A DNA stretch of 64,000 bases, from positions 43,699,804 to 43,763,803 of the forward strand of contig OX235262.1 in NCBI GenBank assembly GCA_944472135.2, in the 5' to 3' direction. The translations under genes and the position numbers were made by a program. Position 1 is the first letter of the stretch; each line of letters starts with the position of its first letter. This document shows, in pieces, positions 1 through 10,809 of the stretch. The notes beneath the pieces were generated by a model that was given only the letters and a program-made list of their open reading frames with translations, searched no databases and was not told where the DNA came from. This DNA comes from Trichobilharzia regenti. Lineage: Eukaryota; Platyhelminthes; Trematoda; Strigeidida; Schistosomatidae.

Positions 1-560
1 AAACACATTATTCATCAACCTGAAATCAATCTGCAAATCTTCGTCACTCAGCCAACATCAACAACAAAATTCGGTCGGATTTTCAATACAAACATCAAGT
101 CAGTCAGTTCTTCTATACGGATCAGAAAGTTGGCGGATGGGTCACAAAGAATATTCCCAACAGGCTATTGCAGACCTTCATCAACAACCGTCTTCGCTCC
201 ATACTGAAGATCAGATGAACGGGCCGGAAAGAATCACCAGCAGGAAACTATGAGAAGAAATAATACAAGAACAAACCAATCGCCAACCAACAAATATGCA
301 GGAGAATGTGGAGATGGATGGATTGGACACTCGCTGAGGAGGCCGCTGGGTGACATCGCGCGCGGGTCAGGCCAGTGCTCGAGTGGAACCCGAAAGGGAC
401 GTGGCGAGTGAAGCGTTAGTGTGAGGGTGACATGGAGGAGATCGTGCAAAGAGGAGTTGAAACAACATGGATGCAGGTGAAAAGTACAGCAGAAGATAGA
501 CAGAAGCAAGTGGAGACGTGCAGTTGAAGCCCTATGTTCCACTAGGAACCCAAGGGAACA
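1..560 (+). mobile_element. RTE-clade LINE, 3' end fragment (SR2/SjR2-like)
   Basis: This is the last part of an RTE-type LINE reverse transcriptase and its tail, cut by the window edge. The broken plus-strand frames read pieces such as FINLKSI, SVLLYGSESWR and KWRRAVEALCSTRNPREQ, which are typical of the C-terminal end of trematode RTE elements. The same sequence recurs at 11145-11735, so the family is dispersed. Several frameshifts and indels, including a duplicated GTCAGTCAG step near 97-107, show it is dead. It ends in AATAATAA-type sequence near 560, as RTE elements often do. Confidence 0.75.
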
Positions 561-1974
561 ATAATAAACAATAATAATACTAAAATTCGAGATATACGCA
601 TATCTCCAAAGTACAGTGGAAAAACAACGGTTTATATTTTTGCAAATGACTACTTCTTTTTAATGAAATATGTCTCAAAATGCATTCAGACACAGATAAA
701 ATCATAATGTAATTTCACAAGTTACAAAGAACCAATTGCCTATGTCGAAAACGGTGTGTAGGATGTCACTCTGTATCAGAGTTGAGCTAAACGCATTATT
801 ATTAAAGGCAGAGAGGCATTAGGATTTTTAAGAAAAACAAGACTTGAAAGTATTTAAATGGAAGACACTATTGAAAAAACAAAACTTACTGATGATTCCT
901 AGGCATATTTTGTTCGAAATAAGCTTGAAAACGCCAATCAGCATATCGTCTGCTATTATATTAAATAAACAAAAGCTTTCTTTTTGAAAAGTTAGCGAAG
1001 GATATTTTGCAGTATTATCAATGAATTAAAAAAAATCGAACTTGACAGATGGCGGAGGGGCATGTATTCAGTGGTGTTACCACTGGATGCTTATTCCATA
1101 CTAGATGCATATGTGTGTGTTCCAACTTATTGAAATACGACTAAACTGATCAGTAATCAAAAGTAAGCCTAATCTTTTGCCATTTCCCTTGAACCTATTG
1201 CAAGTAAGTCTTTGAGTCTAGAGTGACACAGTTGAATCACTTCAGTTACTTTAATCTATAAGCATTTTATTATTATGTCCTTGAGTTCAGAGTAGATTCA
1301 ACAGCATGTCCTCAATTCACTGGGTTTTTTGACTCCACGATTACCCACAAGCTTTCATCTCTTCCTCATACGATCTTCTCCATGTCACCCTCAGACACAC
1401 GCCCAACTCACTGTTTTGAGATTCGGGTTCTACTCAGCGGTCTGGTGCATGTGATTTCACTCAATGGCTTCCTTAATGAATCTCCATTTTCTTCGGTATA
1501 TTTGTTGAGCTATAAGGTTCTTGGTTGGTTTGTCACCGAAGTTCCTAGTTGCTTATATACCTCCCGATGACTGGCTGTCTGATGTTCTCTATTGAGACAG
1601 AGAGTGCAGCTAGCTGTTGATGAAATTTTGCAGCAGACAGGTGAAATGGTTCTGACGACATAAACGCCAAGTATGTGAACTGTATAATGGAAGCATAGCT
1701 TTACATTCGTTTCGAAAATTTGGATATGTTTCTCTTGTATTGAGTACAGTAGATCTACACACTGATTTTAGAGCAACGAAGGTCTGTTTAAATTGCCCGA
1801 TTCCGACTAGCTGACTGTGACATCCTAATTCGTGGCGCCTGTAGTTGAAAGGACGCTACGTGTAGGCAAGTGAAAAAGGTGACTTCCTTTACACATACAA
1901 TCTTTCAATTAAGTTTTAGTAAATTTAAAATAAGCCTTAAGATTTAGATATGATAGAGAAGATTTGTAGCTCAA
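561..1974. other. No gene recognised
   Basis: AT-rich sequence between the RTE fragment and the Penelope fragment. Open frames here are short (62 residues at most) and show no family motif. I see no tRNA, rRNA or convincing exon. Confidence 0.5.
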
Positions 1975-2712
1975 GTGGATGATTTTGATGTGGATATCCA
2001 CGGAATTTCATCAAAAAACATATACCTCCAAGCCAACCTATCAAAGCAAAAGCCACCAAGGAAAACACAAAGAAAATCGCCTTACCATATCTCAGAAATC
2101 ACTACAAGACTCTTCAAACCTTTAGGAATTGACGTTGTACACAAACCAACAAAGTCGCTTCACTCAATTCTATGTCAACCAAAAGACTCAACAGCCAAAG
2201 AAGATAAAACCAACATCATCTACAAAATAAATTGTAACAGCTGCGAAAAACACTACATTGGCCAAAGTGGACGTCCCCTTCGTCTTCGTATCCACGAACA
2301 TAAGTTAGCCGTCAAAAGACATGATATCCACTCCCTCACATCACCTCACTCCATACAGACAACCACAGACATCAATTCGACTGGGACAACCAACGTTCAA
2401 ATATTAGACAGAGGAAACAACAAGAATGCTAGAGAATTTTTAGAAGCTTGGCATTCCAGTGAATCATCAATCAGTAGACACATAGAGATAAACAAAATTT
2501 ATCAACCAATAAGAAAGAAACTTCACACACAAAGGGTCAAAGTTCAAGTCAAAGAAACAACCGGTTCCAATACAAGTAACCTAGAAGATGTGAAAACCCA
2601 CATACACAACCAGTCACATCCAAGGTCACCAAGACAGATGGTTAATAAACTCGTGGAGAAATCTAAAAGCTCACTTCAAATTGAAGTATGCGCTGAAGAT
2701 GCCACCCAGTAA
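1975..2712 (+). pseudogene. Penelope-like element, GIY-YIG endonuclease end
   Basis: A 245-residue open frame covers the C-terminal end of a Penelope-like retroelement polyprotein, the type called Cercyon in schistosomes. Residues about 80-110 hold the GIY-YIG nuclease core: NIIYKI, a CNSC pair at 87-90, YIGQSGR at 94-100, then LRLRIHEHK. The reverse transcriptase that should precede it is absent, so the copy is 5' truncated and the first methionine is probably not a true start. The part after residue 150 is basic and low in recognisable motifs. The stop is followed by about 150 bases that look like the element's own tail. Assignment to Penelope is strong; the exact family is inference. Confidence 0.75.
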
Positions 2713-3535
2713 GGTGATGAAAGCTTCGCAAACTAACCATCCAGCTCAGAGAACAAAACCACATCAAAGTCTTAAGATATATGTTAATATGTGCGCATAG
2801 TGTTTATTCACAAAGATATAAACTTCTAGGAATGACTATTCATTATAGTCTGCAGGTTAGGTATGAGGACAAATACTCACTGAAGACATTGGCTAGTGGT
2901 CGCTCTATGTCGTGAATTGGCAGAAGTTGGAATTCATGGGCTATTGGATCGGGTCCCAGTGGCGTAATGGTCTACGAGTTCACGTTGTGGCCAGAAGGTT
3001 ATCATTACTTAGTTTCACTATTATCTTTATTTTCCTTGTGGGCATTTTTGATCTTCTGGATGAACTTTACACTAACACTAACGCTTCTTCTATCTATTCC
3101 ATTTCATCATTTTGGTTTTTTGATGTACTACTTAGTGTTACTGCTCAGTTTGTTAGACACTTAATTAAGCCTGTCTTTGCGGATAAAATATGAGATGAAT
3201 TAAAGTCTAAATATCTATTAGAATATGATTGCTGAGTTTTTCTCTAAGCTGTTGTTATGACAGAGTGATACTGATTTGTGGTTTCCGTCTAACTTTACTA
3301 GAATGCACCTCAAGAACACGACACTATAACCAACTGATCACTTGAAAGTATCGCCTACAATGAGACAGACACAAAATTCATACTAGAAAAAATAACAACC
3401 CTTATTAGACGAAATACATGGAGTTTTATATTTACCGAACCCTAGGAAATTTAAGCCATAAATAAACAAGTAAAAACTATTCAATAAGGTTATCATGTCG
3501 GTACATGTATTATAATCACATCATGACTCACAAAG
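2713..3535. other. No gene recognised
   Basis: The first about 150 bases are probably the tail of the Penelope copy. Near 2945-3000 there is a weak tRNA-like stretch (AGTGGCGTAATGG) without a convincing second promoter box. Short hydrophobic open frames at 2912-3193 have no family signature. Confidence 0.4.
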
Positions 3536-3539
3536 AAGC

Positions 3540-3720
3540 TTGTCAGTCCTAACAGCCCTTCATCTTTCTGGGTTCGATTATTCTGCACTTAGCCGAACTC
3601 CTATGTTCCAACAAGCTGACTGACCCGGACCTACTAGTCTGACCTATGTAGTCGATATGACAATCAATCGTTGTACGGTATTTTGCAGACTAAATTATTT
3701 TACCTAGTTAGATTAATAGG
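3540..3720 (-). pseudogene. Penelope-like GIY-YIG fragment
   Basis: Read on the minus strand, this stretch gives broken Penelope endonuclease motifs: NNLVCKIPYNDCL, then DYIGQTS, then a SLLEHRSSAK-like basic run. These match the corresponding residues of the better preserved copies at 8688-9640 and 9660-10354 (NNLVYPIPCWNDCL, YIGQSGRTG, RLAEHKNLVK). It is short, degenerate and without reverse transcriptase. Confidence 0.55.
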
Positions 3721-4089
3721 TTCCTGCAGATTTAAATACCACCGTAATTCCCGTTTTATAAACAATCCTAGTTAGGATTTCAGAACTCTCCTCTCTCTAT
3801 ATATATGGTAAAACTTCTATGATTATGAGCAGTACAATGAGCCCGATATGTCATCAGTAAGTAATATTTTATCAATGCGTGTTTTTATCAAGTAAAATTA
3901 TTCTATGATGAAATTATACTGTCTGTCTGTTTTCGACATAGAACTTTCCACATATGTGCATCAGTTCAAGTCGCCACACTCCCTCCTTGTAGCACACAAA
4001 GCAACAGAAGAAAGTAGAAGAAATGCATATTAGAGACAGTAAACAGAGGTGTCAGACAAAGGAAGAGTAATAACGAAGAACAAAACAGT
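3721..4089. other. No gene recognised
   Basis: AT-rich spacer with a short (CT)n(TA)n run near 3790-3806. No coding or RNA feature seen. Confidence 0.4.
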
Positions 4090-5030
4090 TTCATTGGAAA
4101 TCTTAAGTTACAAGGAGTGGATGCATCTGCGCCACTGAGAACGATTTTGAGCCATGTCTCCAATTGTTTCCAACCATTGGTTTTTACCGTTCCGAGGACC
4201 CCAACCAGGAAGTCAGTCTACACCTTCCTACGTGGCTTAGACTAACTGTTGTAGATTTCATTGACTGACAAAGCCATGTTTTGGTTTGACCGCCTCTAGC
4301 TTTTTTCCAGCCTGACCCTATACCCGCTAACATAGCTCGTCGAGGGAGGCGATGGCTTGGTATACGTAACGCATGTCCTAAGTGTAGTCTAGTCCTGTAA
4401 CGTCATCTTACATTTGGCGGTAGCGAATCACATGCCAAACATTCGAAGATTGCTGCTCAAGGTGTTCAAAAGACTCTATATTTTGTCAGCATCCTCGCTT
4501 AGAAGGACTATATCGTCTGCATATTCTAAGTCAACGAGATAATTCCCTGGTAGCAAGTCAATCCCTCTATGATTATCACAAGAAGACTTGTCTCCCTTCT
4601 TGTGAATGGGTATAATCAGTGACCTACACCAACCCGACGGAAGTTCCTCTGATTCCCAGACGCTGCCTAGCACTTTACTTGGCGCAGAGAGTTAACTATC
4701 TCCACCGTACTTAAATACCACTGGAGTCATTCCATCAGGTCCTGCCGCTTGGTCTTGTTTCAGACTAGTGACAGCTTTAGTAACCTCAGTTAAGGACGGA
4801 GGACCTGTGTTTATATCTCACTCAGGGAGGTGTTGAATGTTGGGCAGGTTAAGCGTGGCCGTAGGCCAATTAAGCTGCTCCTCATAGTGTTTTTTCCAGC
4901 GTTCTTGTCGTCTATCCTGGGACCTAATTATGGTGCCATTTTTCTCCAAGATTGTTTCACTTATCGTTTGCCTTATACCACCTGTTTCCCTGATAAGCCT
5001 AAATAGTTGTCTGGTTACCAATTATACTCT
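4090..5030 (-). mobile_element. RTE-clade LINE fragment, reverse transcriptase and 3' tail
   Basis: Minus-strand frames give successive pieces of an RTE reverse transcriptase. At 4818-5021 is the segment before the finger domain (RRQERWKKHYEEQLNWP). A bridge resembling AAGPDGMTPVVFKYGGDS follows. At 4476-4673 are LPSGWCRSLIIPIHKKGDKS and, after an internal deletion, the catalytic box LEYADDIVLLSEDADK. The YADD residues are present but most of the palm between HRGI and the YADD box is missing. The tail near 4100-4165 (WLKIVLSGADAS) matches the ends of the copies at 7535-7960 and 15640-15860. Dead copy. Confidence 0.75.
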
Positions 5031-5149
5031 GCCACATTCCTCATATTCTGTTCTTCCATAAATAATTGTTCATTCAAAAGTATTATAGAAAGAATAGCCA
5101 CGGACTTGTCTTATTGATGGTTTCAAGAGTTCTGTTATCCACTTAGAGT

Positions 5150-5510
5150 AATAATGATATGAAAGTTCATAAACCTGGACTACCAACTTTTCTCATTTTA
5201 GACATGTCAGGTTCACCGTATCATTATGTAGTTAAATGGGTAGAAGAAATCTTGGCATCATTAAGAAGACAAGCCTGTAGCTATTTTTTGTATGAAACTT
5301 TTGATTTTATTAATTATTTTAATGTTACTGGAAAAACCATGTTATCACTTGATGCATGCTCGTTGTTTACTAGTCTTCCATTAAATAAATCAGTATGCTT
5401 AATTTGCAGTTATATTGACTTACATAATGTGACAACAGGAATGCCTATATCATATCTAAAAGAGCTCATCATACTTCACTGTGCATACTAAATGTTCAAA
5501 GAATTTTTCA
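5150..5510 (+). pseudogene. Penelope-like reverse transcriptase fragment
   Basis: A 110-residue open frame (5159-5491) reads KVHKPGLP, DMSGSPYHYVVKWVEEIL and then TGKTMLSLDACSLFTSLP. That is the Penelope reverse transcriptase finger region followed by motif A, whose catalytic aspartate lies in the LSLDACSLF box. It ends in YLKELIILHC. The downstream motif with the second aspartate pair is not recovered, so the fragment is truncated. The nearest other Penelope piece lies on the opposite strand at 3540-3720, so they are not one simple copy. Confidence 0.7.
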
Positions 5511-5639
5511 CTTTAATATAAAACGGTAAATATCTATGATGTACTTCTGAAATAATATGTCAACAATTTGATAACGATATTGATTTTTTTTTAAAGTGAT
5601 TAAATGTAAAGAAATGAAGTGTAACTCAACAACCGGTTG

Positions 5640-5790
5640 AAATACCATGCAGTTTGCAATGAGACACCATGTGTGTCCGAAAGAAAGAGGGTTAGTGATA
5701 TTACCCGGCTGCTCAAACCTCAGTAGGTGGTTGGTAGTCGAGTTCTCACGCCAATGAGCCACATAGCTTAGAACAAACTAGAATACTATG
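5640..5790 (-). mobile_element. Possible tRNA-derived SINE
   Basis: On the minus strand the sequence gives a possible A box (TGGCTCATTGGCG) and, about 35 bases further on, a B-box-like GGTTTGAGCAG. This is the layout of a tRNA-like SINE head. The B box deviates from GGTTCGANTCC and I see no clear target duplication, so this is tentative. Confidence 0.3.
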
Positions 5791-5887
5791 AGGTGTTTGA
5801 GCCTATTCAGAAACAATAACTATTTACCCCTAGTATACTTCAATCAGCCACCGATGAAGCAATGAAGATTTGTCTGTGAATCTGCAA

Positions 5888-5893
5888 TTTATT
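5888..5893 (-). promoter_or_regulatory. Candidate polyadenylation signal of the J-domain gene
   Basis: AATAAA on the minus strand, about 120 bases after the stop codon at 6011-6013 of the J-domain gene. Position and sequence suit its cleavage signal. Confidence 0.5.
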
Positions 5894-6010
5894 TAGCAAG
5901 CTGGCAAACCATTCGTAATGAAATTTTTGAAAGAAAAATTCAAACGCAAAGCTGAATAGATCATATAAATAATAATAATAATAGTAAAATCAAGCAACAA
6001 CAGCAATAAC

Positions 6011-8517
6011 TTACTTCCGAAGAAATGTGTACATAGAAATCACATAGGTGAAAAATGCCATTAGCATTGATGAAATAACAATTAATTTTGTTATCTTTAA
6101 ATCTTCTTTATTATTTACTGTTCGTTTTCGATAATCCATACTACGCCTATCCATTATATAAATAAAAACAAGTAAACAAACAATACATTACTTATAGTTA
6201 ACAGTTAATATACTTCAAATTTGATCATCAAATCACTTCATTCGAAAAATCATTGGAAACCAGGAGGCTTCATTTTTTGACTCTTCAGAAGTATGCATCC
6301 ATGACCCCACTACAGAGAGAACTCTGAGACCTTTATGTTACAAGGTTAGCTAATCGACCAATCCATCCAATGGTCCATGAATTCTAACTTCTATCAACAA
6401 TCTTATCTTGTAACCTGAAGGTTCTACGATCGATCGATCCTTGGTGGTGTTGAAGAGTCCCAAACTAGGACAAAACAGCTGTCCAATACTTTCTGTTGAT
6501 TTCAGGGAATATGCAAGTAATGGCAATGATAATCAAAGATTTGTTGACAGTAGGAGGGTCATTAACTGATTTACATAGTATTTTTGTTACTTATTGAACA
6601 TCACGACTTTACTCACTGTCGACACCGTAGAAAACTCTTATTTACTAGTTTACTAGCCGGTCCTCAGCTCGAAAAGATAGGGAGGGATGGGCGTGGGGCA
6701 AGCGACCCTATCCTGGGAAATCAACGTGATCGCTACAGAAACTTGGAAGCACAGAAAAAATTCAGGATAAGTTATTTTCCTGTGGAAGACGAGACGATAA
6801 GGGCTGGTAGAAGCCCTCAAGAAGGCTGTCAGCTGACGTATCGTCTTTTGATGAAATCGGAAAGAAGCACGGAGATATAGGATGTACGCACCTTGTTTGA
6901 AGCTGGCGAAGCTGCTCAGATTGCAGAAGAAATGGCAATATATGGTATACAAATGATAGGTATCTGTGAGAGCAGATGAAATGGAAGAAGACATTCTAAA
7001 TTGTTAATTGAAGAGTAAATAAGCTATTCCAGTCAATGAAACGACAACCACGAATACACTGATGGAGTAGCTATCTTTTATTTATTTTTCTTTTTGATTT
7101 ACAGCTTGATTCCACACTGTATTTTTGGTACAAGTATGGAATTTTCAGCATGGATATCGGTAGCCCAAATTTTGCAGGCCGACCATAGATACCAGGTGTG
7201 CGCCGGCGTGGGCTCGAACCCCGAACCATGTGCATGATCGGCGAGAATACACTGATGGAGTAGCTATCATGATGTCACCAACAACATCGAAGACTCTCAT
7301 CCAGTGGAAACTAATCTATTGGCGAATCATAACAGTAAGATTCGATTCAAAAGGAGTGAAAGTTGCAATTATGCAAAGCCACGCTGCCAAAAACAACGTA
7401 GACGATAAAGAAAATGAGGATTTCTACAGATAAATGCAAGCAGTAGTAGACAAGACTTTAAATGATGACATCAAAATTCTAATGGGTGACATGAATACCA
7501 GCCAAATTGGAAGTAGACAACACAGCAAGAGGACTCATCGTGGTTCGAGATGCTCTCGAGTGTGGAGATTTATTGCAATTAGTAAAAGCAGCAAGATCCA
7601 AATTTTCAACAATGCATCTGCGCCAGTGACAACGACTTTGAACCATATCATTAATAATCTCCAGTCATTGATACTTTGCATTCGAAGAATAGCAGCCAGA
7701 CAGTCTACACTGCTGTATGCGACTGGTTCGAACCAACAGTCAAAGACTTCATCGACCAATGGCAGATTTTGGTTTGACTAACCCTAACTATTTTCCGGCC
7801 CAACCTTATGTCAGCTAGCAGTGCTCATTAAGGAAGACGACGGCTTGGCATGAACAAGTTTGCTAGCCATCTCAAACGATGTAACTCCAAAACCTCCATC
7901 GATTGACGGACACCACCGTTAGATGTTGATTGGCTTAATATCGATAAAAAGTATATTACAATAAATTATGGTATTACACTCGAATTTAAAATCTGTTATC
8001 TTCACTTCATTGTGATAGGTATGTCAAGAAACGGTGTCAAAAAACTTCGTAGAATACCAAAAGCAAATTAACAATGATAATAATAGTACCAATTAACCTT
8101 ACCTATGTAAAATATATTCATACGCCCCAGTTGTCCTGTCATAATCACTCCATGGTTGACTATAATACGGCGATGATTTAGCACTAGACGATGATGTTAA
8201 AGTGGCATCATACATCCGTCTAGTTTTCTCTTGTGATAAAACAGAATAAGCTTCATTTATCCTTTTGAACATTTCACTATCACCACGATATTTATCTGGA
8301 TGATACTGTGCAGAAATTAAAAATATATGTATACACAATTTTTTTTGCTTTGAAATACCTTTTTTGATAGTTCAATAAAAGCTGAACGAATTTCACTGGG
8401 ACTAGCTGATTTTTTCACTCCTAATACATCATAATATGTTTGAGATGATAGAAAACGATAAGCTTGATGCATTGAACTGAAAATCATTTTATTACTTCGG
8501 TAAATATGTTTAATCAT
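6011..8517 (-). CDS. J-domain (DnaJ/HSP40) protein, DNAJC30-like, three exons
   Basis: Coding exons on the minus strand are 8517-8359, 8305-8103 and 6146-6011, in all 498 nt or 165 residues. The J domain opens with TYYDVLGVKK (residues 27-36). Exon 1 joins exon 2 exactly before YHPDK, restoring the HPD motif at 55-57 that stimulates Hsp70 ATPase, and the domain closes near RRMYDATL. Exon 3 gives a basic stretch, then a single membrane segment at about 142-162, then LRK and stop. Both introns are GT-AG (donors GTATTT and GTAAGG) and the second split codon (AG|G) stays in frame. A short basic N-terminus, a lone J domain and a C-terminal membrane segment resemble DNAJC30, a mitochondrial inner-membrane protein; this identity and location are inferred. 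The start is the first in-frame methionine; Met11 and Met16 are alternatives. Confidence 0.82.
7052..7075. repeat. Target site duplication, left copy (24 bp)
   Basis: Identical to 7245-7268. The duplicated bases are RTE endonuclease sequence (EYTDGVAI), proving insertion of the SINE into a pre-existing RTE copy. Confidence 0.85.
7076..7244 (-). mobile_element. tRNA-derived SINE, 5' truncated
   Basis: A SINE on the minus strand inside the RTE endonuclease remnant. The B box (GGTTCGAGCCC, complement of 7210-7220) is intact. The head is truncated before the A box compared with the longer copy at 24855-25062, to which the body is closely similar. The 3' end is an A/T-rich tail at 7076-7100. It is flanked by a perfect 24 bp direct repeat (7052-7075 and 7245-7268), the target site duplication made by LINE machinery. 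Confidence 0.8.
7535..7960 (-). mobile_element. RTE-clade LINE, 3' tail fragment
   Basis: Minus strand frame 7759-7535 reads VFDCWFEPVAY and then WFKVVVTGADALL, matching the C-terminal tail of the RTE copies ending at 4090 and 15860 (VFDCWFESV and the SKSLPMEQTHSL region in other frames). It abuts the plus-strand RTE endonuclease fragment head to tail, probably as separate insertions into the same intron. Confidence 0.55.
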
Positions 8518-8687
8518 AGATGAAAAGATTAGTTGAACAACAAGACGAAAAGTGATGACAATAAAAATATATTAGTTGACATGTTAAGGCTTATCTAAAA
8601 AGGAAAAAGAAAGAATCCTCTGATTAAAAAGAGATATTTAAGGAATTATATAAATTATAAGCACACACCTTCCAAACTTCCGTCTTA

Positions 8688-9640
8688 TAATTCCATATTA
8701 GTTTGTTTATTAGATATATCACACATTGAAACAGTATTATTTACTGGATGACTTTTTGCACAAAATTTATTGTTCAATTGATATGATATCAATTGTAATC
8801 ACACGACATCGAAAATTCAGTTTTATAGTTTTCCTTGTTTCCTCCTATTTGTCATCGTTGGGGTAGTAGAATTTTCCAGATATCCAGCTGGGCGGGTGTT
8901 GAATCACTCCTATCTATTACACGTGTTTGCAGTTGATTCGATAAAAATAAAGCTTCTGTTATCAGTCTCTCCCTCCACCATGTCACATTAGATTTTAAAA
9001 CTGTCATCTTATCCCATCCATCCTGTTGTATGGTTGTGTGCAATTGCATGCAGTGAGTGATATAGCTGAACTATTCTCTAGATTCTTTATCTTATTTGGG
9101 TCAACTAATCTATATTTTACTAGGTTTTTATGCTCGGCTAGTCTGACTGCCCCTGTTCTGCCACTTTGACCTATGTATTTGATCAGACAATCATTCCAGC
9201 AGGGTATTGGATAAACTAAATTGTTTTGTCCTAAAGGCTTCACAAGATTGATCCTTTAACCGACAAAGCTTGTTTCTAATTTAGTTTGTGGGTGGTTTGA
9301 ATGGTAGCCACTTTTATTCCTGCGTGGATTGTTAAGAATTCTGCGTAAGGTTTCCGAGGTTCCCTCTTTGTATGGAATTACTACTGATGATTTAGATTCC
9401 TTATTGTTGGTGTCGTCATTAATAATGTTATTATTATCACTATCGGTACTATCATTATTTATTTTATTTTTACATTTCCCTTCATATATCCTGAATAATT
9501 TATCCGGATAATTATCAAGTTTCAAGGCTTCGTTTATGTGTATCACTTCCTGTCTTAGATTTTCCTTGGTACTACTTGGTTTTTGTGCTCTGCCACTTAA
9601 ACATTTCACCAATCCTATTTTTACTGACATAGGATGGGAT
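8688..9640 (-). mobile_element. Penelope-like element, left arm of inverted pair
   Basis: Minus-strand Penelope copy. Frame 9738-9256 carries the linker after the reverse transcriptase (SSHPMSVKIGLVKCL, then IYEGKCKNK, then VVIPYKEGTSETLRRILN). Frame 9243-9004 carries the GIY-YIG nuclease (NNLVYPIPCWNDCL, KYIGQSGRTG, RLAEHKNLVKY). Frame 9049-8852 gives the C-terminal tail (LFLSNQLQTRVIDRS). The outer end at 8688 is the element 3' terminus. The reverse transcriptase is missing. From 8688 to about 9362 it is an almost perfect inverted repeat of about 9678-10354. Confidence 0.8.
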
Positions 9641-9659
9641 GATCGGAAGTCCGAAAAAA

Positions 9660-10354
9660 CCCACACATTTGAACAAGAAAGAACCTCGGAAGCTTTATGC
9701 AGAATTCTTAACAAGACAGGAATAAAAGTGGCTACCATTCAAACCACCCACAAACTAAATTAGAAACAAGCTTTGTCGGTTAAAGGATCAATCTTGTGAA
9801 GCCTTTAGGACAAAACAATTTAGTTTATCCAACACCCTGCTGGAATGATTGTCTGATCAAATACATAGGTCAAAGTGGCAGAACAGGGGCAGTCAGACTA
9901 GCCGAGCATAAAAACCTAGTAAAATATAGATTAGTTGACCCAAATAAGATAAAGAATCTAGAGAATAGTTCAGCTATATCACTCACTGCATGCAATTGCA
10001 CACAACCATACAACAGGATGGATGGGATAAGATGACAGTTTTAAAATCTAATGTGACATGGTGGAGGGAGAGACTGATAACAGAAGCTTTATTTTTATCG
10101 AATCAACTGCAAACACGTGTAATAGATAGGAGTGATTCAACACCCGCCCAGCTGGATATCTGGAAAATTCTACTACCCCAACGATGACAAATAGGAGGAA
10201 ACAAGGAAAACTATAAAACTGAATTTTCGATGTCGTGTGATTACAATTGATATCATATCAATTGAACAATAAATTTTGTGCAAAAAGTCATCCAGTAAAT
10301 AATACTGTTTCAATGTGTGATATATCTAATAAACAAATTAATATGGAATTACAT
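9660..10354 (+). mobile_element. Penelope-like element, right arm of inverted pair
   Basis: Plus-strand copy of the same Penelope family, starting in the linker (TSEALCRILNKTGIKVAT) and running through the GIY-YIG nuclease (9796-10035) to the same 3' terminus as the left arm. It is shorter at its 5' end than the left copy. The two nuclease frames differ at very few residues (for example YPTP against YPIP), so the pair arose recently or is kept alike by gene conversion. Confidence 0.8.
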
Positions 10355-10809
10355 ACTACCAGTGCCCAAGTTTTATACATAGATTAAGATATTTAAATAA
10401 ACTTAATTATCAGAATTACTACATCTGAAATGAAAACAAGGGAAGAAACTCTGTCCATTAGACACAGCTACATAAAATCACAGACACCATATACACTCAA
10501 TTTTCATGTTGTACAAATAACACTTCTAATCTATTAATCAAATAGTCTAAACTAACAGAGATCAATAAAAAAACACAAAATAAGCGAGCAAAGAATAACC
10601 TTTACGATAATTTCGACCAATAAAAACAAAACTGTTTTCTATGTCTAAAACAAGTTCCCTTTTAATAGTATGAAGAAAATTTAGGCATTAGCTATATGAT
10701 ATTTATTATTATTATTAAAGCTTTCGTATTCCCCAATGAACAGAAAACAAAACGATATTGTTCTTGCTTGCCGCTCGATATTTATTGCTTGTAATAGCTT
10801 TATCTACTG
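10355..10809. other. No gene recognised
   Basis: AT-rich sequence with a (TTA)n run near 10700. No motif-bearing frame on either strand. Confidence 0.4.

Larger units (their letters stand above)
6600..7560 (+). mobile_element. RTE-clade LINE, 5' leader and endonuclease remnant
   Basis: Plus strand, inside the J-domain gene intron. Broken frames read DVRTLFEAGEAAQIAEEM and IYGIQMIGICESR, then EYTDGVAIM, then KILMGDMNTSQIG. These are the successive landmarks of an RTE apurinic endonuclease (WNVRTL, ETRW, GVAIM, GDMNAQIG). The GDMN box carrying a catalytic aspartate/asparagine pair is still readable. Stops and a SINE insertion at 7076-7244 split it. After 7560 the sequence switches to a minus-strand RTE tail. 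Confidence 0.65.
6147..8102 (-). other. Intron 2 of the J-domain gene, filled with retroelement debris
   Basis: The 1,956 bp intron has donor GTAAGG and acceptor GATAG on the minus strand. It holds RTE fragments on both strands and a SINE. Intron 1 (8306-8358) is only 53 nt, so the gene shows the schistosome mix of a tiny 5' intron and a large, transposon-filled later intron. Confidence 0.7.
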
